Shown piece after piece: positions 11,005-21,692 of a stretch of 60,355 bases of DNA. Source of the DNA: Nemertoderma westbladi (Eukaryota > Xenacoelomorpha > Nemertodermatida > Nemertodermatidae). The notes under the pieces are model-generated. The model was not told where the DNA came from. It saw only the letters and a program-made list of their open reading frames with translations, and did not search any database. Position numbers and translations under genes: made by a program. How positions within the stretch are numbered: position 1 is the stretch's first letter; every line of letters starts with the position of its first letter. The DNA is taken from assembly GCA_032718475.1 (NCBI GenBank), contig JAUCBJ010000547.1, forward strand, positions 1-60,355, in the 5' to 3' direction.

Positions 11005-11789
11005 TAGCAGGGGGATCCCGAATGGCAACGGGCTGCTCGCCCACCACCATAATATATAAGTAAAGGCAATCACAATAATAGTGCAATAGGCGTACCGGTA
11101 CAGTACAGCAGTATATAATAATAAATAAATACTGGTTGTGGCACGAAAGTAAATGTGATATAATAACTGCAGTGCAACTGGTGACATTTCGATGGAGACA
11201 GTTTTTTAAACACTTGTAGCTAAAGATTGAAAGTGAAAATAAAAATTATAGCTCACTCAGTAGGGATGAGAGAGATGAAACTATCTGTTTCAAATTTAAT
11301 ACATTCTCATTAAGACTTATAGAAAAATATGGGGGGGTGGAGGGGGGAGGGTATCAGAAAATGACACTAAATTACGGGTCATGATGTATTAATTGTATTA
11401 TCTAACTTTTCAACGTACATTGTGTGGCTCGCCCCACAGTAGATATGTAAATCTTACCTGATCACCGTCAACCAAACCAATATGTTGGCATATTGAGGAC
11501 AGCTCGGATTTGTCTATAAAGCCAGAAAGGCCAATCGCAGCGTTAAGCCAATGAAGGTTAAACCAATGAATAGTGCGCAGAAGGCTACGCACTTTCGCGA
11601 ACGTAATATGTGGCGACCGGTAGTTCACTCGGCCAGTGCCCTGCAACAATCGACAGTGAGTCTGACCGCACCCTCTCCTATCTATGTCGCTGCCCCTACT
11701 GGTGTTGCTGATGATAAATGCCTAATTTTGGTAGTGGTGGTATGTGCTCAGTATGTGCTAAGAATCTTAGGCCTAGTATTACTTCAGTG
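11005..11789. other. No gene seen; contains a G-rich run at about 11330-11350
   Basis: The left part is probably the 5' untranslated region of the truncated LINE fragment. At 11330-11350 there is a run of seven Gs, then six, then three, which could form a G-quadruplex. I see no other structure. Confidence 0.4.
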
Positions 11790-12767
11790 CTGAGTTGTTG
11801 TGTATGTAAACGCGTTGTTCGCGTGTGTCAATAATTTGTCCCATAAAGAATTTGTTGCCCTAAAAATAATACTGATTGGTTTTGTCCTGAATGTGTTTCT
11901 GAAATCTTTCCGTTTAATAATATTGTGTGTGATTGTGAATTTTTATTAACACTAAATGATTTTAGATTACCCGCTATCTTAAATATTGATGTATTATCCT
12001 CACAGGCAGTGAGTTTACTTAACAACTCTGATAAATTTCCAGATAACAATTTTGAACATGATGCCGATTCTGACCCAGATAATAAAATTTTTAACTCAAT
12101 ATTATCCCAAATCCAGTGTTCATACTGGGCTGATCTTTCAGAGTTGGCATCTACTTTTGAACATGACAAAAATAATGTTCAACTCCTGCTACAGGATTCT
12201 ACATCCTTGTACAAAATTTTTTTTGACTCTTTGGAAAATGTATTAAACATAATTAACAACCCTTTTAGAATTATTGGTTTAACATAAACGTGGCTAACCA
12301 GAAATAACAAAGATAACTTTTCGGTTAAAAATTACGAAGTAGAGAATAGCCTGAGACCTCCAGGACATGATGGTTATGGTGGATGCAGTCTACTCATAAA
12401 TGAAAATATTACTTATTCTCGGCGGAAGGACCTTGAGCAAGTTAAGAATCCTACAACTGCCCTTGAGGCAGTATTTGTTGAATACAAAAAACGTAAAGCA
12501 GAAAGAAATGTTATTGTCGGTTGCATTTACCACCCCCAAAATACAGACGTTTCAGAATTCTTTGATCGTTTTAAATTTTCATTTAATCAAATAAATAAAG
12601 AGGGCAAGACATGCTATCTCCTTGGCGATTTTAATTTAGACTTAATAAAAATTAATACAAACCCAAAAATTCTAGAATTCCTAGAAATTATAACACAAAA
12701 TTGTTTCTTTCCTCTGATCGATAGACCTACTCGTGTTACTGATACCACAGCTATGTGCATTGGTAAT
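11790..12767 (+). pseudogene. LINE-A, 5' segment: zinc-finger and endonuclease region
   Basis: The frame beginning about 11796 reads a Cys-rich start (CCVCKRVV...), then DWFCPECVSEIFPF, a PHD-like finger typical of some CR1-type LINE proteins. A spacer and IIGLT with TWL follow, the start of an exonuclease-endonuclease-phosphatase (EEP) domain. Then come GHDGYGGCSLLI, VIVGCIYHPQ, YLLGDFNLDLI and DRPTRVTDTTAMCIGNIL. The EEP domain nicks target DNA to prime reverse transcription. Stops interrupt it (two in the finger, one between IIGLT and TWL). It ends at the BEL1 target site and resumes on the far side of BEL1 at 31467. Confidence 0.8.
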
Positions 12768-12772
12768 ATACT
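12768..12772. repeat. BEL1 target-site duplication, left (ATACT)
   Basis: ATACT lies directly before the left LTR and is repeated at 31462-31466 directly after the right LTR. Removing the element and one copy rejoins the LINE-A coding sequence. Confidence 0.9.
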
Positions 12773-13967
12773 TGTAAAAGCTTTTGCGGATATACTCAGT
12801 CCCCCTCGCCCGCAAGGTACCGTTATAGGTGTTTTAACGGACATAAAAGTCATTCTTCTATATGCATGCTTTGGCGGACATGGTAAGGCAAAAAACCCGC
12901 AATGCACCAAATACCCTGGCACAGCTTAGCCTTGATGATTCAGATTACGACATCTAACAGCTGGTTGCTGACATGGAAACGGCCATTGGACACATGGTTC
13001 TTTGTTTAGCTTAACAGCCAATCAGAGCGATTTTTTCTGTCGATGTGGAGATATTTGGCCGATCGTGCTAGGAGTGTTCAGTCTTACTGTTTTTCTTGAT
13101 ACTGTTGTGTTGTTTCTATCTAGGCCAGGAACACCGGCTCTAGAGTCAATTCGTTTCAGACTTTAGAAGAAACATTAGTAGGCTTAAGATTATAGAGCGT
13201 ATAACTGTTATCGGTCCAACTCAATCAGTGCAACACGGCACATACTTGTCATATCATATCTTAACCTACCGTCTTAATGCTTTTTACTGTTGTCATATTT
13301 TGTATCAGTTGGTTGAATATTATTTGGAGAACATTTATAAAGAACCCAAATTTCCCAATTTTCTTGATACACTACAGGTTAGAGAGACAGGTTACATATA
13401 GCGATTGCGACTTATATTATTGTGGTTTGTAGTGAATTTAATGCTATTTGATAAGCACTACATGAGTCAGTTGCTGTTCTCTTTATATATGATAAAATTC
13501 ATTGACGGTCGGCAAATTAGTGAGCAGTATTGTGTGTTACCGGTAATGTGCATGATTGTGGCTGATAACTAAGCATTTCCTAAAGAATGCGCCTCATACG
13601 TGAATCATAAGCCTTACCGACTTACCGTTGTGATTAGTATAAGTCATATCTCTGTTTACCTAGATAGAGCGCCACGTCCTAAAGGAACTGTTAGTATTTC
13701 CCGAAAGTGAATAATATTAGTCAGAAATTATTTATTAACGATCAATCGAATAATACAGTAAGCTTACACTGCAATAATAATCTAAGCCCTCAGAATCCAG
13801 TCTCCCGGGTATATCCAGCGGGTGAATGGACGCGCACTAGGCTGGCTTCTGCTAATGTTGTGTTTATTGGTATTAAATATTTGTCAATTTCTAAAGTCTA
13901 TTTATAAACCAAAAGACATATAAATTTTGGCAGGTTAAACTGCTAAAGGTCTTCAAAAGCGCGTACA
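12773..13967 (+). repeat. BEL1 5' LTR (1195 bp)
   Basis: This is identical to 30267-31461 except for about five substitutions. It begins TGTAAAAGC and ends GCGCGTACA. TATA-like sequences occur at about 13327-13335 (TTATAAAG) and 13482-13489 (TATATATG); either could serve the promoter. Short open frames inside, for example 13707-13907, are exactly duplicated in the other LTR and are not believed to be genes. Confidence 0.95.
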
Positions 13968-14029
13968 ATAACAGTTATTGTCTTTATTGCAGTAAGCAAT
14001 AAAGTTGAAAGTACCAGTCGACCGGTAAA

Positions 14030-14165
14030 CCTGAACCGGTACTTCTGTAGGTCAGTAGGCCCAACTGCCAGAACCGGTACTGCTGTAGGTCCGTAGGTCC
14101 AACTGCCAGAACCGGTACTTCTGTAAGTCCGTAGGCCCAACTGTCCTAACCGGTACTTCCAGTAT
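14030..14165 (+). repeat. ~43-bp tandem repeat, three to four copies
   Basis: Each unit reads approximately AACCGGTACTTCTGTAGGTC, then GTAGGCCCAACTGCCAG, with a few differences between copies. Confidence 0.85.
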
Positions 14166-14340
14166 AAGTACATTAGTATTATTCGATTTTGATTATTGTA
14201 TACTGGTAGGTCTTAGTATTTAATCAGGGACGGCCGCTCTGGTTTTTTATTGAGATTTTACTTATTTCTGTCGGTTTTATTTACATGTAAGTTAATATTG
14301 AGCTGAAGACGTGTAAGTCTGCTCAGATTGTTCAGATAAT

Positions 14341-14918
14341 TGTAGGCCGGACTGTTGTCGGATTGTTGTTGGGTTTGGAGAGATTACTGCGTGTGTAGAG
14401 TTTGTCCGATAGAGTGCCAGTTAGTAAGTTGGGGCAGCCATAGCTGTAAGGTCAATCCCCTCTTAAAGAATAAGTCGTACTACCGTGTTAGAACGCATAC
14501 TAACTAACCATTTTGGAATCTGCACATACTGTAGTTTATTTAGGCTTGACAGTATTCTGCCAACGTTTTGGCCTGTGTTTGTTTGTGTGGTCTGTTCAGG
14601 TACCGTAATAGTTATTACTCAGATATTTTGTAGGCTGGATTGTTGTCTAGCTATTATTAGGTCTGAAGAGATTGCTGCGTGTGTAGAGTTTGTCTGATAA
14701 AGTGCCAGTTAGTAAGTTGGGGCAGCCATAGCTGTAAGGTCAATCCCCTCTTAAAGAATAAGTCGTACTACCGTGTTAGAACGCATACTAACTAACCATT
14801 TCGGAATCTGCACATACTGTAGTTTATTTAGGCTTGGTGGTAGTCTGCCAGCGTTTGGTTTGTATTTTGTTTGAGTATTCTGTACGGGTAGCGTAATATT
14901 TATTATTCAGAGTTTATG
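14341..14918 (+). repeat. 289-bp tandem duplication in BEL1 leader
   Basis: The block starting TGTAGGCCGGACTGTTGTC at 14341 is repeated from about 14630. A nearly identical 110-bp core (gtgtgtagagtttgtc...cacatactgtagtttattt) starts at 14391 and 14680. Confidence 0.9.
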
Positions 14919-15848
14919 CGATTATTCGCAACATTCATGTCCCCAAGTTTATTCCTACAGTAATTGTGTTTGTTACACATACCGTTATAGTTAAATTAAC
15001 CCCGGTACTACACGGGCTGCTTGGCGTAGGAAAAGACTGGTGACTTTGTGCTTCGGTCACTCCAGCAGATGCCGTGGTTCTTTTAACTGTTCAAGTATAT
15101 TTAACTACTGATTAATTGTTGTACCAGTACTTGTACCTAATTTAGGGTTTAGTGTACAGTGCTTTCCGAAGTAATTAGTGTGTAGGCAGTATATTTGTGT
15201 TGTAAAGTGGTTAATAGGCACGTTGGATTTGGTAGTCCGCGGTAATTAACTTCCAGGTAGGAACACTCCGTGATACATAACGTAGTACCTATAGCGATAC
15301 GGCTATAGGTCGTCAGGCGGTGGTATTTTCCTATCTGGACAGTGCAATATATTTACTACTACTTATTATTTTCAAATACCGTAGTACCCTGTCCGTTGTA
15401 ATAACCAGAATTCTAACCCTTTGTTAGGCTGGTTTGTAGACTTCCTGTAAAATTACCCTAAAAATTTCGTACGTAATATTTTTGTTGTGTTTAATTAGAG
15501 ATTTAATCTCACCCGTATCGTAAGTAATTTGTAGTATTAAGTAACTTAGGTAAATTAGAATTATCTGTTTTAGTGTCCCATAGGTAGCACTTCACTGAGA
15601 GCGCACAGCTTCTGTGTAGTGACTCCCCCAGAAATAATAACATTTATTTCAAATATTGACAAAACCCCTTTTAAACGGGTATATATCTATTATAAATCAA
15701 CTCAAACGATTTATAAATAGTAGGCCTGCCATACAACAACTAGGTCTCAATATCAGTTGGACTACTGCTTAAATAACGGTAACAAAGTAAGTTAAAGTAA
15801 CCAAGTAACCCTAAAATATTCAGAAATTCAATTATTCTAAAATAATTG

Positions 15849-16090
15849 ACATACCGGTATTTACCATAGGCTTATTATATTTATTTCCATAAATTTGAGC
15901 TGAAATCATACCGGTATTCTGTAATTAATTCTAGTCCATAATTATATTTATAAATACTATAAGTGTAAGCTGCATACCGGGATTCACGATAGGCCTATTA
16001 TATATTTATATATATTTGTGCTAAAATTATATACCGGTACTCGGTGACAAACCTAGTTTACAATACTTCTATATATTATAAGTGTATACC
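15849..16090 (+). repeat. ~120-bp diverged tandem repeat before gag
   Basis: Two units each have 'cataccggtatt or cataccgggatt ... ataggc(t/c)tattatat ... atataccggtac or cataccggtatt ... ataagtgta'. The second unit runs to within about 110 bp of the gag start. Confidence 0.7.
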
Positions 16091-16203
16091 GTATAAGTGT
16101 ATTACTGTAATAAATTAACGGTACTAGGCCAACAGTCATACTGAATTACTAGGCTTGCTTTAACTGAAACTATAGCAGTAGGCATCCAACCGTATAGCTA
16201 AAC

Positions 16204-19200
16204 ATGTCTGACACCCAGCAAAACCTGTCAGACAGTCTAATCGATACCACCATCTGTGACACAGATAGGAGCATGGAGCGATTAAGAAAGGAGTTCAGCT
16301 CACCTCCTACTGAAAGAAAGGTCATCCCTCCAGTAGTAGTATCAGACCCTAAGCTAATCCAACACCATAGGTCTATCATCGGCACTCGGCCCCAAGTCAA
16401 ACCGAACCAGGAAGCAGCTGTCCAACAGCAGCAACATCCTAGTCAAGAAACTTGTTCCCAGCGATCCGATAGCTCCAGTAGTGCGGATACTGCAGAGCTG
16501 ACCCCCGAACGCGGAGTGCAGATGGCGGCTACAGCCTACTCGGATCCCCTTCTCACCCTTCCTGCCGCAGTGCTAACTACTATATTGATCGCGGTGGAGG
16601 AACATCAAACCGATTGGGCGAGAAGTAAGCGAGCGACCCAAGATAGTTATGCGGGATACGCCAGGGAAGAATTGATGTCTATTGTCGAGTCACAATGGAA
16701 CTTTCCCGGACCCGGACTCCCGTTAGATTTGTCCGAAGCTACTTGGGAAGATATACACAGGATGGGAGTGGCTAAAGATACAATGGATCCAGCTGTTTGG
16801 AAGAGGTCGGCAGCAGGATATGTGCAGGGATTCTTCGGCTCCTTAGAGCGATTGGAAGAACAACTGTTTCGACAACCCCAAGGACCTCAAGAGCAGGAAG
16901 AGCTGCTTTATCAAGTACGTGAAAGAACCCTACGCATTAGACTAATCTTATCAGCCTTTGAGGAAACTTCCAAAAGAAGACAGGACACGTCGCTGCAGGT
17001 TGCTGTCAAAACTTGGTTCCAGCGGGTAGGTCTCAAAGTACAAGAAACGGCCCAGTGGAAATCCCAGCTGGCTGAGAGACTAACCTATGAAGAACCAACC
17101 GATGCCACCCTTTCTCAAGTGGAAAGCGAAGTGACCGCAGAGAGACCACGAACGAGAGACGCCATCGACATTTATCTGTCCGACTATCAGCGATTCCTAG
17201 GAGACGAAGAGTTGAGGAGACGGCTGTCTGGACTTTCCCCTAATAGTGAAGGAACCCAGCTTGTGTTGGACTCAATCGATGCTGAAATGTTAGCTGCAAA
17301 TCAAGCTGAATTTGATGAAAAACTTCGCCTCGCTAGAGCCCAGGAAGAAGAAGTAAAGAAAAGGCAGATAGAGGACCGAAAAGCAGCGGCAATCGCAGAA
17401 GCAGAAGCGGAAAGAAAGGAGGCAGCGGCAATGGCAGAAGCAGAAGCAGAAAGAAAGGCGGCAATCGCAGAAGCAGAAGCGGAAAGAAAGGAGGCAGCGG
17501 CAATGACAGAAGCAGAAGCACAAAGAAAGGCGGCAAAGGCAGTGGCAGAAGCAGAACGGAGAGCGTCTGAGCAGACTACCCAACTGGAGTTGGAAAATCT
17601 GCAAGAGACGCAAGACAACATAAATAAACAGTTAACTGCTAGTCGAATGCAGATGATGAGACGATCTACTCCAAAACGCCAGGGATACACATCATCGGAG
17701 GAAAGCGAAACCACCGATCCTGAAGGCGGAGGAAATAGATCTCGTCTAAGCAGGCGTAGAAAAACATCTCACCGCCACAAATTGCCTAATTTGCCCCCGG
17801 CGGTTAGAAGACAACTAACTAGCGCAGACTTAGGCAATACAGAACCCACAGAACAAATTATTCAGGTCAAAAGACTCCCTACAATAGTTGATGAGCCTGA
17901 AATAATTAGGCCTGTCGTTCCCAAAGTCACTTCTGTGCTAGAGACCCCTGTACTTCCAGAGCTTAACTCTAAATTCCCTTTACACAGTACTACACTGCCT
18001 GTACCCGGTAGAACAGTCCATGAGAATATCCCTGTCCTGGAAGCAGAGAGAGAAATCAAAGATTTGTCTCCCGTCGTCCAGCGTCGGCCCGCTACAATGT
18101 TGGCGACTCCCGCTTCGGCGGTCGAGTGGGTAGAGGAGGGAGGGCGGGGGATGAACCTCCTGCTCGGACAGATGCAGGAGACTGTCCACCAACTTAAGGG
18201 AACAGTAAGGGAAGGTAGGGCAGAATTGCAAGAAGTGCAGCAAAGTATCGCACTGGAACGCGACAAATTAGTCAATATACAAAAAGGCATACCAATACCC
18301 ACTGTAACATTGTGTCAACCTGTTAGGTCTGAAGTATTACATGCACAAGGTGTGGAGCCTACACGCATCTATACTGCTAGTGAAGTAGAAACTCCTATAG
18401 CAAACCCTATTAAGGGTGATTATAGACCTGTTATTAATGATATTCCCTATAGACCTGATAATGATCCGAGAAATTTATATACCGATAATTCGATATTAAA
18501 TAACACGATGGCCCAAGAAAGCTTTACGCGTCAGATGGCTAGAACAGAAGCCCGCCAAGCGGTCAAAGTGGGAGAGATCGTCAAATTCAATGGAGATGAG
18601 ATGAAATGGTTACCTTTCAACGAATATTACAAAGACAGCATACAGAACTCTGTACTATCTAACGGAGAGAAACTTAGGTTCCTCATCAAGTGCTTGGAAG
18701 GACCTCCCAAGTTAATGGCGTTAAAGTTCATTGGACATCCAGAAGGATTAAGACAAGTATGGGATACATTAAACATCAGGTATGGTAACAAGGATAACAT
18801 AGCTAAGTATTTGTATGCAAAATTAGTAGCCCCCCGAAACTTCCTTAGTAGCGGGATTATAGAGTTTTCCGATGAGATTCAGGAGATCTGTAGACAATTG
18901 GACTGGTTAGGTAAGTCTCATGAATATCAGAGTTCCATGGTTATTGGAGCAGTAGTCTCTACTTTACCAAAGGGTGGAGTATGTAAGCGCTGGGACAAGA
19001 AAGTGTTGTATATGAATGAGCAACAACGACGAAGCCCTACCATGGCTGATCTCATGTCCTTCTTAGATGGTGAAGTAAAACTACAACTCATCAAGCAGTC
19101 CAGAGAAAAAACATCGGAAAATAAGGTAAGTGAGAAACCCGCTTCTAGGAGAAGAGTAACACCAGTGTGTTACACTGATGACGGCGAAAGCCAAGCTTCT

Positions 19201-19461
19201 CAAGAAGAGGACAGCGGGAAAGACACTGATAGATCTTACTACGTTGAAAAAACCTCAAAAGACGTAAGTAAATACAAGGCTCGAAACAACGATAGGAGAG
19301 AACAGGTTGCCAAGACCCCTCCTCAGTCTCCTAACAGAATGCACCGAAGAAAGCCCGAAGAAAGAACGAGAGTGCATCAGGTTACCCAAGGTAAAGTGAG
19401 TAACATAAAACCTAACTGTGCGCTGTGCGACGGGACCCACTGTTTGAGTGCGTGTGCTTAA
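16204..19461 (+). CDS. BEL1 Gag
   Basis: A 1085-codon frame starts with the ATG at 16204. The N-terminal part is not recognised. Residues ~370-480 are a charged Ala/Glu/Arg/Lys-rich stretch with repeated AEAEAERKEAA blocks, very likely a long coiled coil. Residues ~789-930 match the BEL/Pao Gag core (VGEIVKFNGDEMKWLPFNEYY, LRFLIKCLEGPP, WDTLNIRYGN). It then enters the first Cys/His motif (CALCDGTHCLSAC) and stops at TAA 19459-19461. The next stretch continues in the same frame with the zinc knuckles, so the TAA lies inside what should be one polyprotein. It is either a nonsense mutation or a readthrough point. Gag forms the particle that packages element RNA. Confidence 0.85.
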   Translation: MSDTQQNLSDSLIDTTICDTDRSMERLRKEFSSPPTERKVIPPVVVSDPKLIQHHRSIIGTRPQVKPNQEAAVQQQQHPSQETCSQRSDSSSSADTAELTPERGVQMAATAYSDPLLTLPAAVLTTILIAVEEHQTDWARSKRATQDSYAGYAREELMSIVESQWNFPGPGLPLDLSEATWEDIHRMGVAKDTMDPAVWKRSAAGYVQGFFGSLERLEEQLFRQPQGPQEQEELLYQVRERTLRIRLILSAFEETSKRRQDTSLQVAVKTWFQRVGLKVQETAQWKSQLAERLTYEEPTDATLSQVESEVTAERPRTRDAIDIYLSDYQRFLGDEELRRRLSGLSPNSEGTQLVLDSIDAEMLAANQAEFDEKLRLARAQEEEVKKRQIEDRKAAAIAEAEAERKEAAAMAEAEAERKAAIAEAEAERKEAAAMTEAEAQRKAAKAVAEAERRASEQTTQLELENLQETQDNINKQLTASRMQMMRRSTPKRQGYTSSEESETTDPEGGGNRSRLSRRRKTSHRHKLPNLPPAVRRQLTSADLGNTEPTEQIIQVKRLPTIVDEPEIIRPVVPKVTSVLETPVLPELNSKFPLHSTTLPVPGRTVHENIPVLEAEREIKDLSPVVQRRPATMLATPASAVEWVEEGGRGMNLLLGQMQETVHQLKGTVREGRAELQEVQQSIALERDKLVNIQKGIPIPTVTLCQPVRSEVLHAQGVEPTRIYTASEVETPIANPIKGDYRPVINDIPYRPDNDPRNLYTDNSILNNTMAQESFTRQMARTEARQAVKVGEIVKFNGDEMKWLPFNEYYKDSIQNSVLSNGEKLRFLIKCLEGPPKLMALKFIGHPEGLRQVWDTLNIRYGNKDNIAKYLYAKLVAPRNFLSSGIIEFSDEIQEICRQLDWLGKSHEYQSSMVIGAVVSTLPKGGVCKRWDKKVLYMNEQQRRSPTMADLMSFLDGEVKLQLIKQSREKTSENKVSEKPASRRRVTPVCYTDDGESQASQEEDSGKDTDRSYYVEKTSKDVSKYKARNNDRREQVAKTPPQSPNRMHRRKPEERTRVHQVTQGKVSNIKPNCALCDGTHCLSACA

Positions 19462-20430
19462 TTTCTAAAGAAATCTCTTGTAGACAGACGTGCAGTCGTG
19501 TGGGATAAGCGGTTATGCTATAATTGCCTCAGACCAGGACACCAACGGCGAACCTGTTACTCCGACGTAAAGTGTGCAAAGTGTAGCGCGAAACATCACA
19601 TCTTGTTACACAGTGAGTTCGAACGAGACAACCCGAGTCAGGTAAGTGAGCCCGAACTACATGTCCAATTCAGTGATGTAAATGACACTGATCAAGAATC
19701 TGAGATGGAAGGATTCTATACTGACGAATTCTCCGATGCCAACGAATCCTGTTATCTAATCAATACCGCGGTGTATCGAGCACTTACTTATGAAAAGGAC
19801 ACCAACAATGAGTTTCCCCCAACTACTTTTGCCAGACAACCATCTTGGAAAGCTCCAACTTCCAACGTAGGAATCAGAGAATTTCCTGTAGTGCAGGTAA
19901 GAGTTCACGGTCCTAACAAAAGTTACATAGTGAACGCACTCGTTGACTCCGGCAGCACAGGAACATTCATCGATCAAGAACTAGCCGAAGATATCTTTGC
20001 TGGACAACCCAAATTCCGGACTAAATTGAATATGTCAGGAATTATGCAGGTTTGGAAATCTACCCTAACGGCAGATTACTATGTAGGTGTGTTGTCCACC
20101 CCCCAGGATAAATTAGGAGCACAAGGTATAAGGTCGGTAAAAATGGTGGCTATAAAGAACTTCGCTACTACTCAAGCAGACCTTTATAATTGGGACGAGG
20201 ATGAGAGCATCCAACATCTTAAGATACCTCGATTCCAGACAGATTATCCTGGAGTGCAAATACTCATCGGCCAAAACGCGCATGAGGCGCTCGAAACATT
20301 GGAGAAACGGCCTGCTCAACCACAGCCACTGCAAACCTATGCGGTAAGAACTAGAGTAGGTTGGTACTTTACTGGCCCTTCCGCAGGACTCTCGAAGAGA
20401 GAATGCCACAAGAACGAATATACCAATTAA
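19462..20430 (+). CDS. BEL1 zinc knuckles and aspartic protease
   Basis: In the same frame as Gag, directly after its TAA, the product has CYNCLRPGHQRRTC (C-x2-C-x4-H-x4-C) and CAKCSAKHHILLH, a nucleic-acid-binding pair. A linker follows, then VNALVDSGSTGTFIDQEL, the D-S-G active site of a retroviral-type protease (Asp codon at 19945). It ends VGWYFTGP..., the usual boundary before RT, and stops at 20430. The RT frame starts about 70 bases earlier in another phase. A one-base shift near 20390-20410 separates the two. Confidence 0.85.
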   Translation, partial: FLKKSLVDRRAVVWDKRLCYNCLRPGHQRRTCYSDVKCAKCSAKHHILLHSEFERDNPSQVSEPELHVQFSDVNDTDQESEMEGFYTDEFSDANESCYLINTAVYRALTYEKDTNNEFPPTTFARQPSWKAPTSNVGIREFPVVQVRVHGPNKSYIVNALVDSGSTGTFIDQELAEDIFAGQPKFRTKLNMSGIMQVWKSTLTADYYVGVLSTPQDKLGAQGIRSVKMVAIKNFATTQADLYNWDEDESIQHLKIPRFQTDYPGVQILIGQNAHEALETLEKRPAQPQPLQTYAVRTRVGWYFTGPSAGLSKRECHKNEYTN

Positions 20431-21692
20431 ACGATTGGGAAGTGGAGAGCAGTGAGGTGGACGAACTAACTGAGGAAACACCATACTCCTCAGATAATGA
20501 CGACATCTACCAACTCTTCGATGAAGAGAACACAATCGACCTACTTACAGAAAACCAAACTTGGAAAAATCAGGTGAACCTATGTCAACTGATTCGCCCA
20601 TCGGAACCCATCGCTTACAATGACGAACTAAACGATGAGATAGAGCGCTACAACGCTAGAACTCGGGACGAACTAGCCGTACGATTCTTTACTCAAGAAC
20701 TGGTAGAGCCCAATTCATATGATAAGGCCCTATCGATAGAAGAAGAAAGAGCCAAGCAAATCCAGGAAACAACTACACGTTTTTTAAAGGACCAAGGTAG
20801 ATATGAAATCGGCCTACCATTTCGAAAACGAGAACCTAGATTTATAAATAACAGACCCTTGGCAGAGAAAAGAATCGCTCAATTACATCGACGCCTTACG
20901 GCTAATGCTTCAGCTAAAGAAATGTACCAAACTCAGCTGAAGAAATTTATAACAAAGGGATACGCGGAGCGAGTTCCGGAAGGAACACCAGTGACTGAGA
21001 GAACGTATTACTTAACACATCATTACGTTCCCAAACCCGGTAAACCCCATGAAGTACGAGTCGTATTCGATGGCTCCGCGCTATATATGGGCCAATCCCT
21101 CAATTCCGAGTTGTTACCAGGACCCAACTTACTCCAATCTTTGTTGGGAATACATTTAAGATTAAGACAATATTCCATCGCGTTCGTCTCCGATATAGAA
21201 GGAATGTTCTTACAAGTCAAGGCGCTGGATAGAGATAGAGACAGCCTGAGATTTCTGTGGTGGCCTGAAGGAGACCTCAATCAGAAACCGGTAGAGTACT
21301 GGATGACCATCCAGGCTTTTGGAATCATATCAAGCCCTTCCAACGCCTGCTCCGTGGTGCGAACCACTGCGAATGACAACCGAGACTCCTTCTCAAAAGA
21401 GGTGATAGACAACATCAAACGTAATATATACATGGACGACAATTTAAGGTCCCTTCCATCAGTAGAAGAAGCCATAGATGTCGCGAAAGGAACGGTAGAG
21501 TGTTTGAAAAGAGGTGGATTTCGACTGACGAAATTCACCAGCAATTCCCGTGAGTTTCTGGAAGCGATACGGGTAGAAGACCGAGGAGCGAAAGACCTAG
21601 ACTTAATAAAGGACGATCTTCCTGAAACCAAGACGCTTGGCTTGAAGTGGGACACTGAAAGAGACATCCTGTTTTTTCAGTTAAAACAGTGA
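20361..21692 (+). CDS. BEL1 reverse transcriptase
   Basis: A 443-codon stretch covers the linker and the RT domain. It contains YYLTHHYVPKPGKPHEVRVV, FDGSALYMGQSLNSEL, AFVSDIEGMFLQV, and the catalytic IYMDDN (YMDD at 21429-21440). Met at the second YxDD position is found in several retroelements; BEL0 and BEL2 have Val. The first ~20 residues are out of phase with the true protein because of the frameshift from the protease frame. The TGA at 21690-21692 is in frame with the RNase H-integrase part that follows. Confidence 0.85.
   Translation: MVLYWPFRRTLEERMPQERIYQLNDWEVESSEVDELTEETPYSSDNDDIYQLFDEENTIDLLTENQTWKNQVNLCQLIRPSEPIAYNDELNDEIERYNARTRDELAVRFFTQELVEPNSYDKALSIEEERAKQIQETTTRFLKDQGRYEIGLPFRKREPRFINNRPLAEKRIAQLHRRLTANASAKEMYQTQLKKFITKGYAERVPEGTPVTERTYYLTHHYVPKPGKPHEVRVVFDGSALYMGQSLNSELLPGPNLLQSLLGIHLRLRQYSIAFVSDIEGMFLQVKALDRDRDSLRFLWWPEGDLNQKPVEYWMTIQAFGIISSPSNACSVVRTTANDNRDSFSKEVIDNIKRNIYMDDNLRSLPSVEEAIDVAKGTVECLKRGGFRLTKFTSNSREFLEAIRVEDRGAKDLDLIKDDLPETKTLGLKWDTERDILFFQLKQ

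Larger units (their letters stand above)
13968..16203 (+). other. BEL1 leader, repeat-rich, non-coding
   Basis: 2.2 kb without a gene between LTR and gag. It contains three separate tandem structures, listed as individual entries, many ACCGGTA words, and several GTAAGT words (for example about 15786) that could act as splice donors. The primer-binding site just after 13967 was not recognised. Confidence 0.7.

Noticed and set aside
12614-13907. Small open frames within the BEL1 LTR (also at 30081-31401)
   Set aside because: Present in both LTRs because the LTRs are copies; no known domain and no start context that stands out.
17290-17714. Minus-strand Cys/Phe/Ala-rich frames opposite BEL1 gag
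   Set aside because: Shadow of the AEAEAERK repeat on the other strand.
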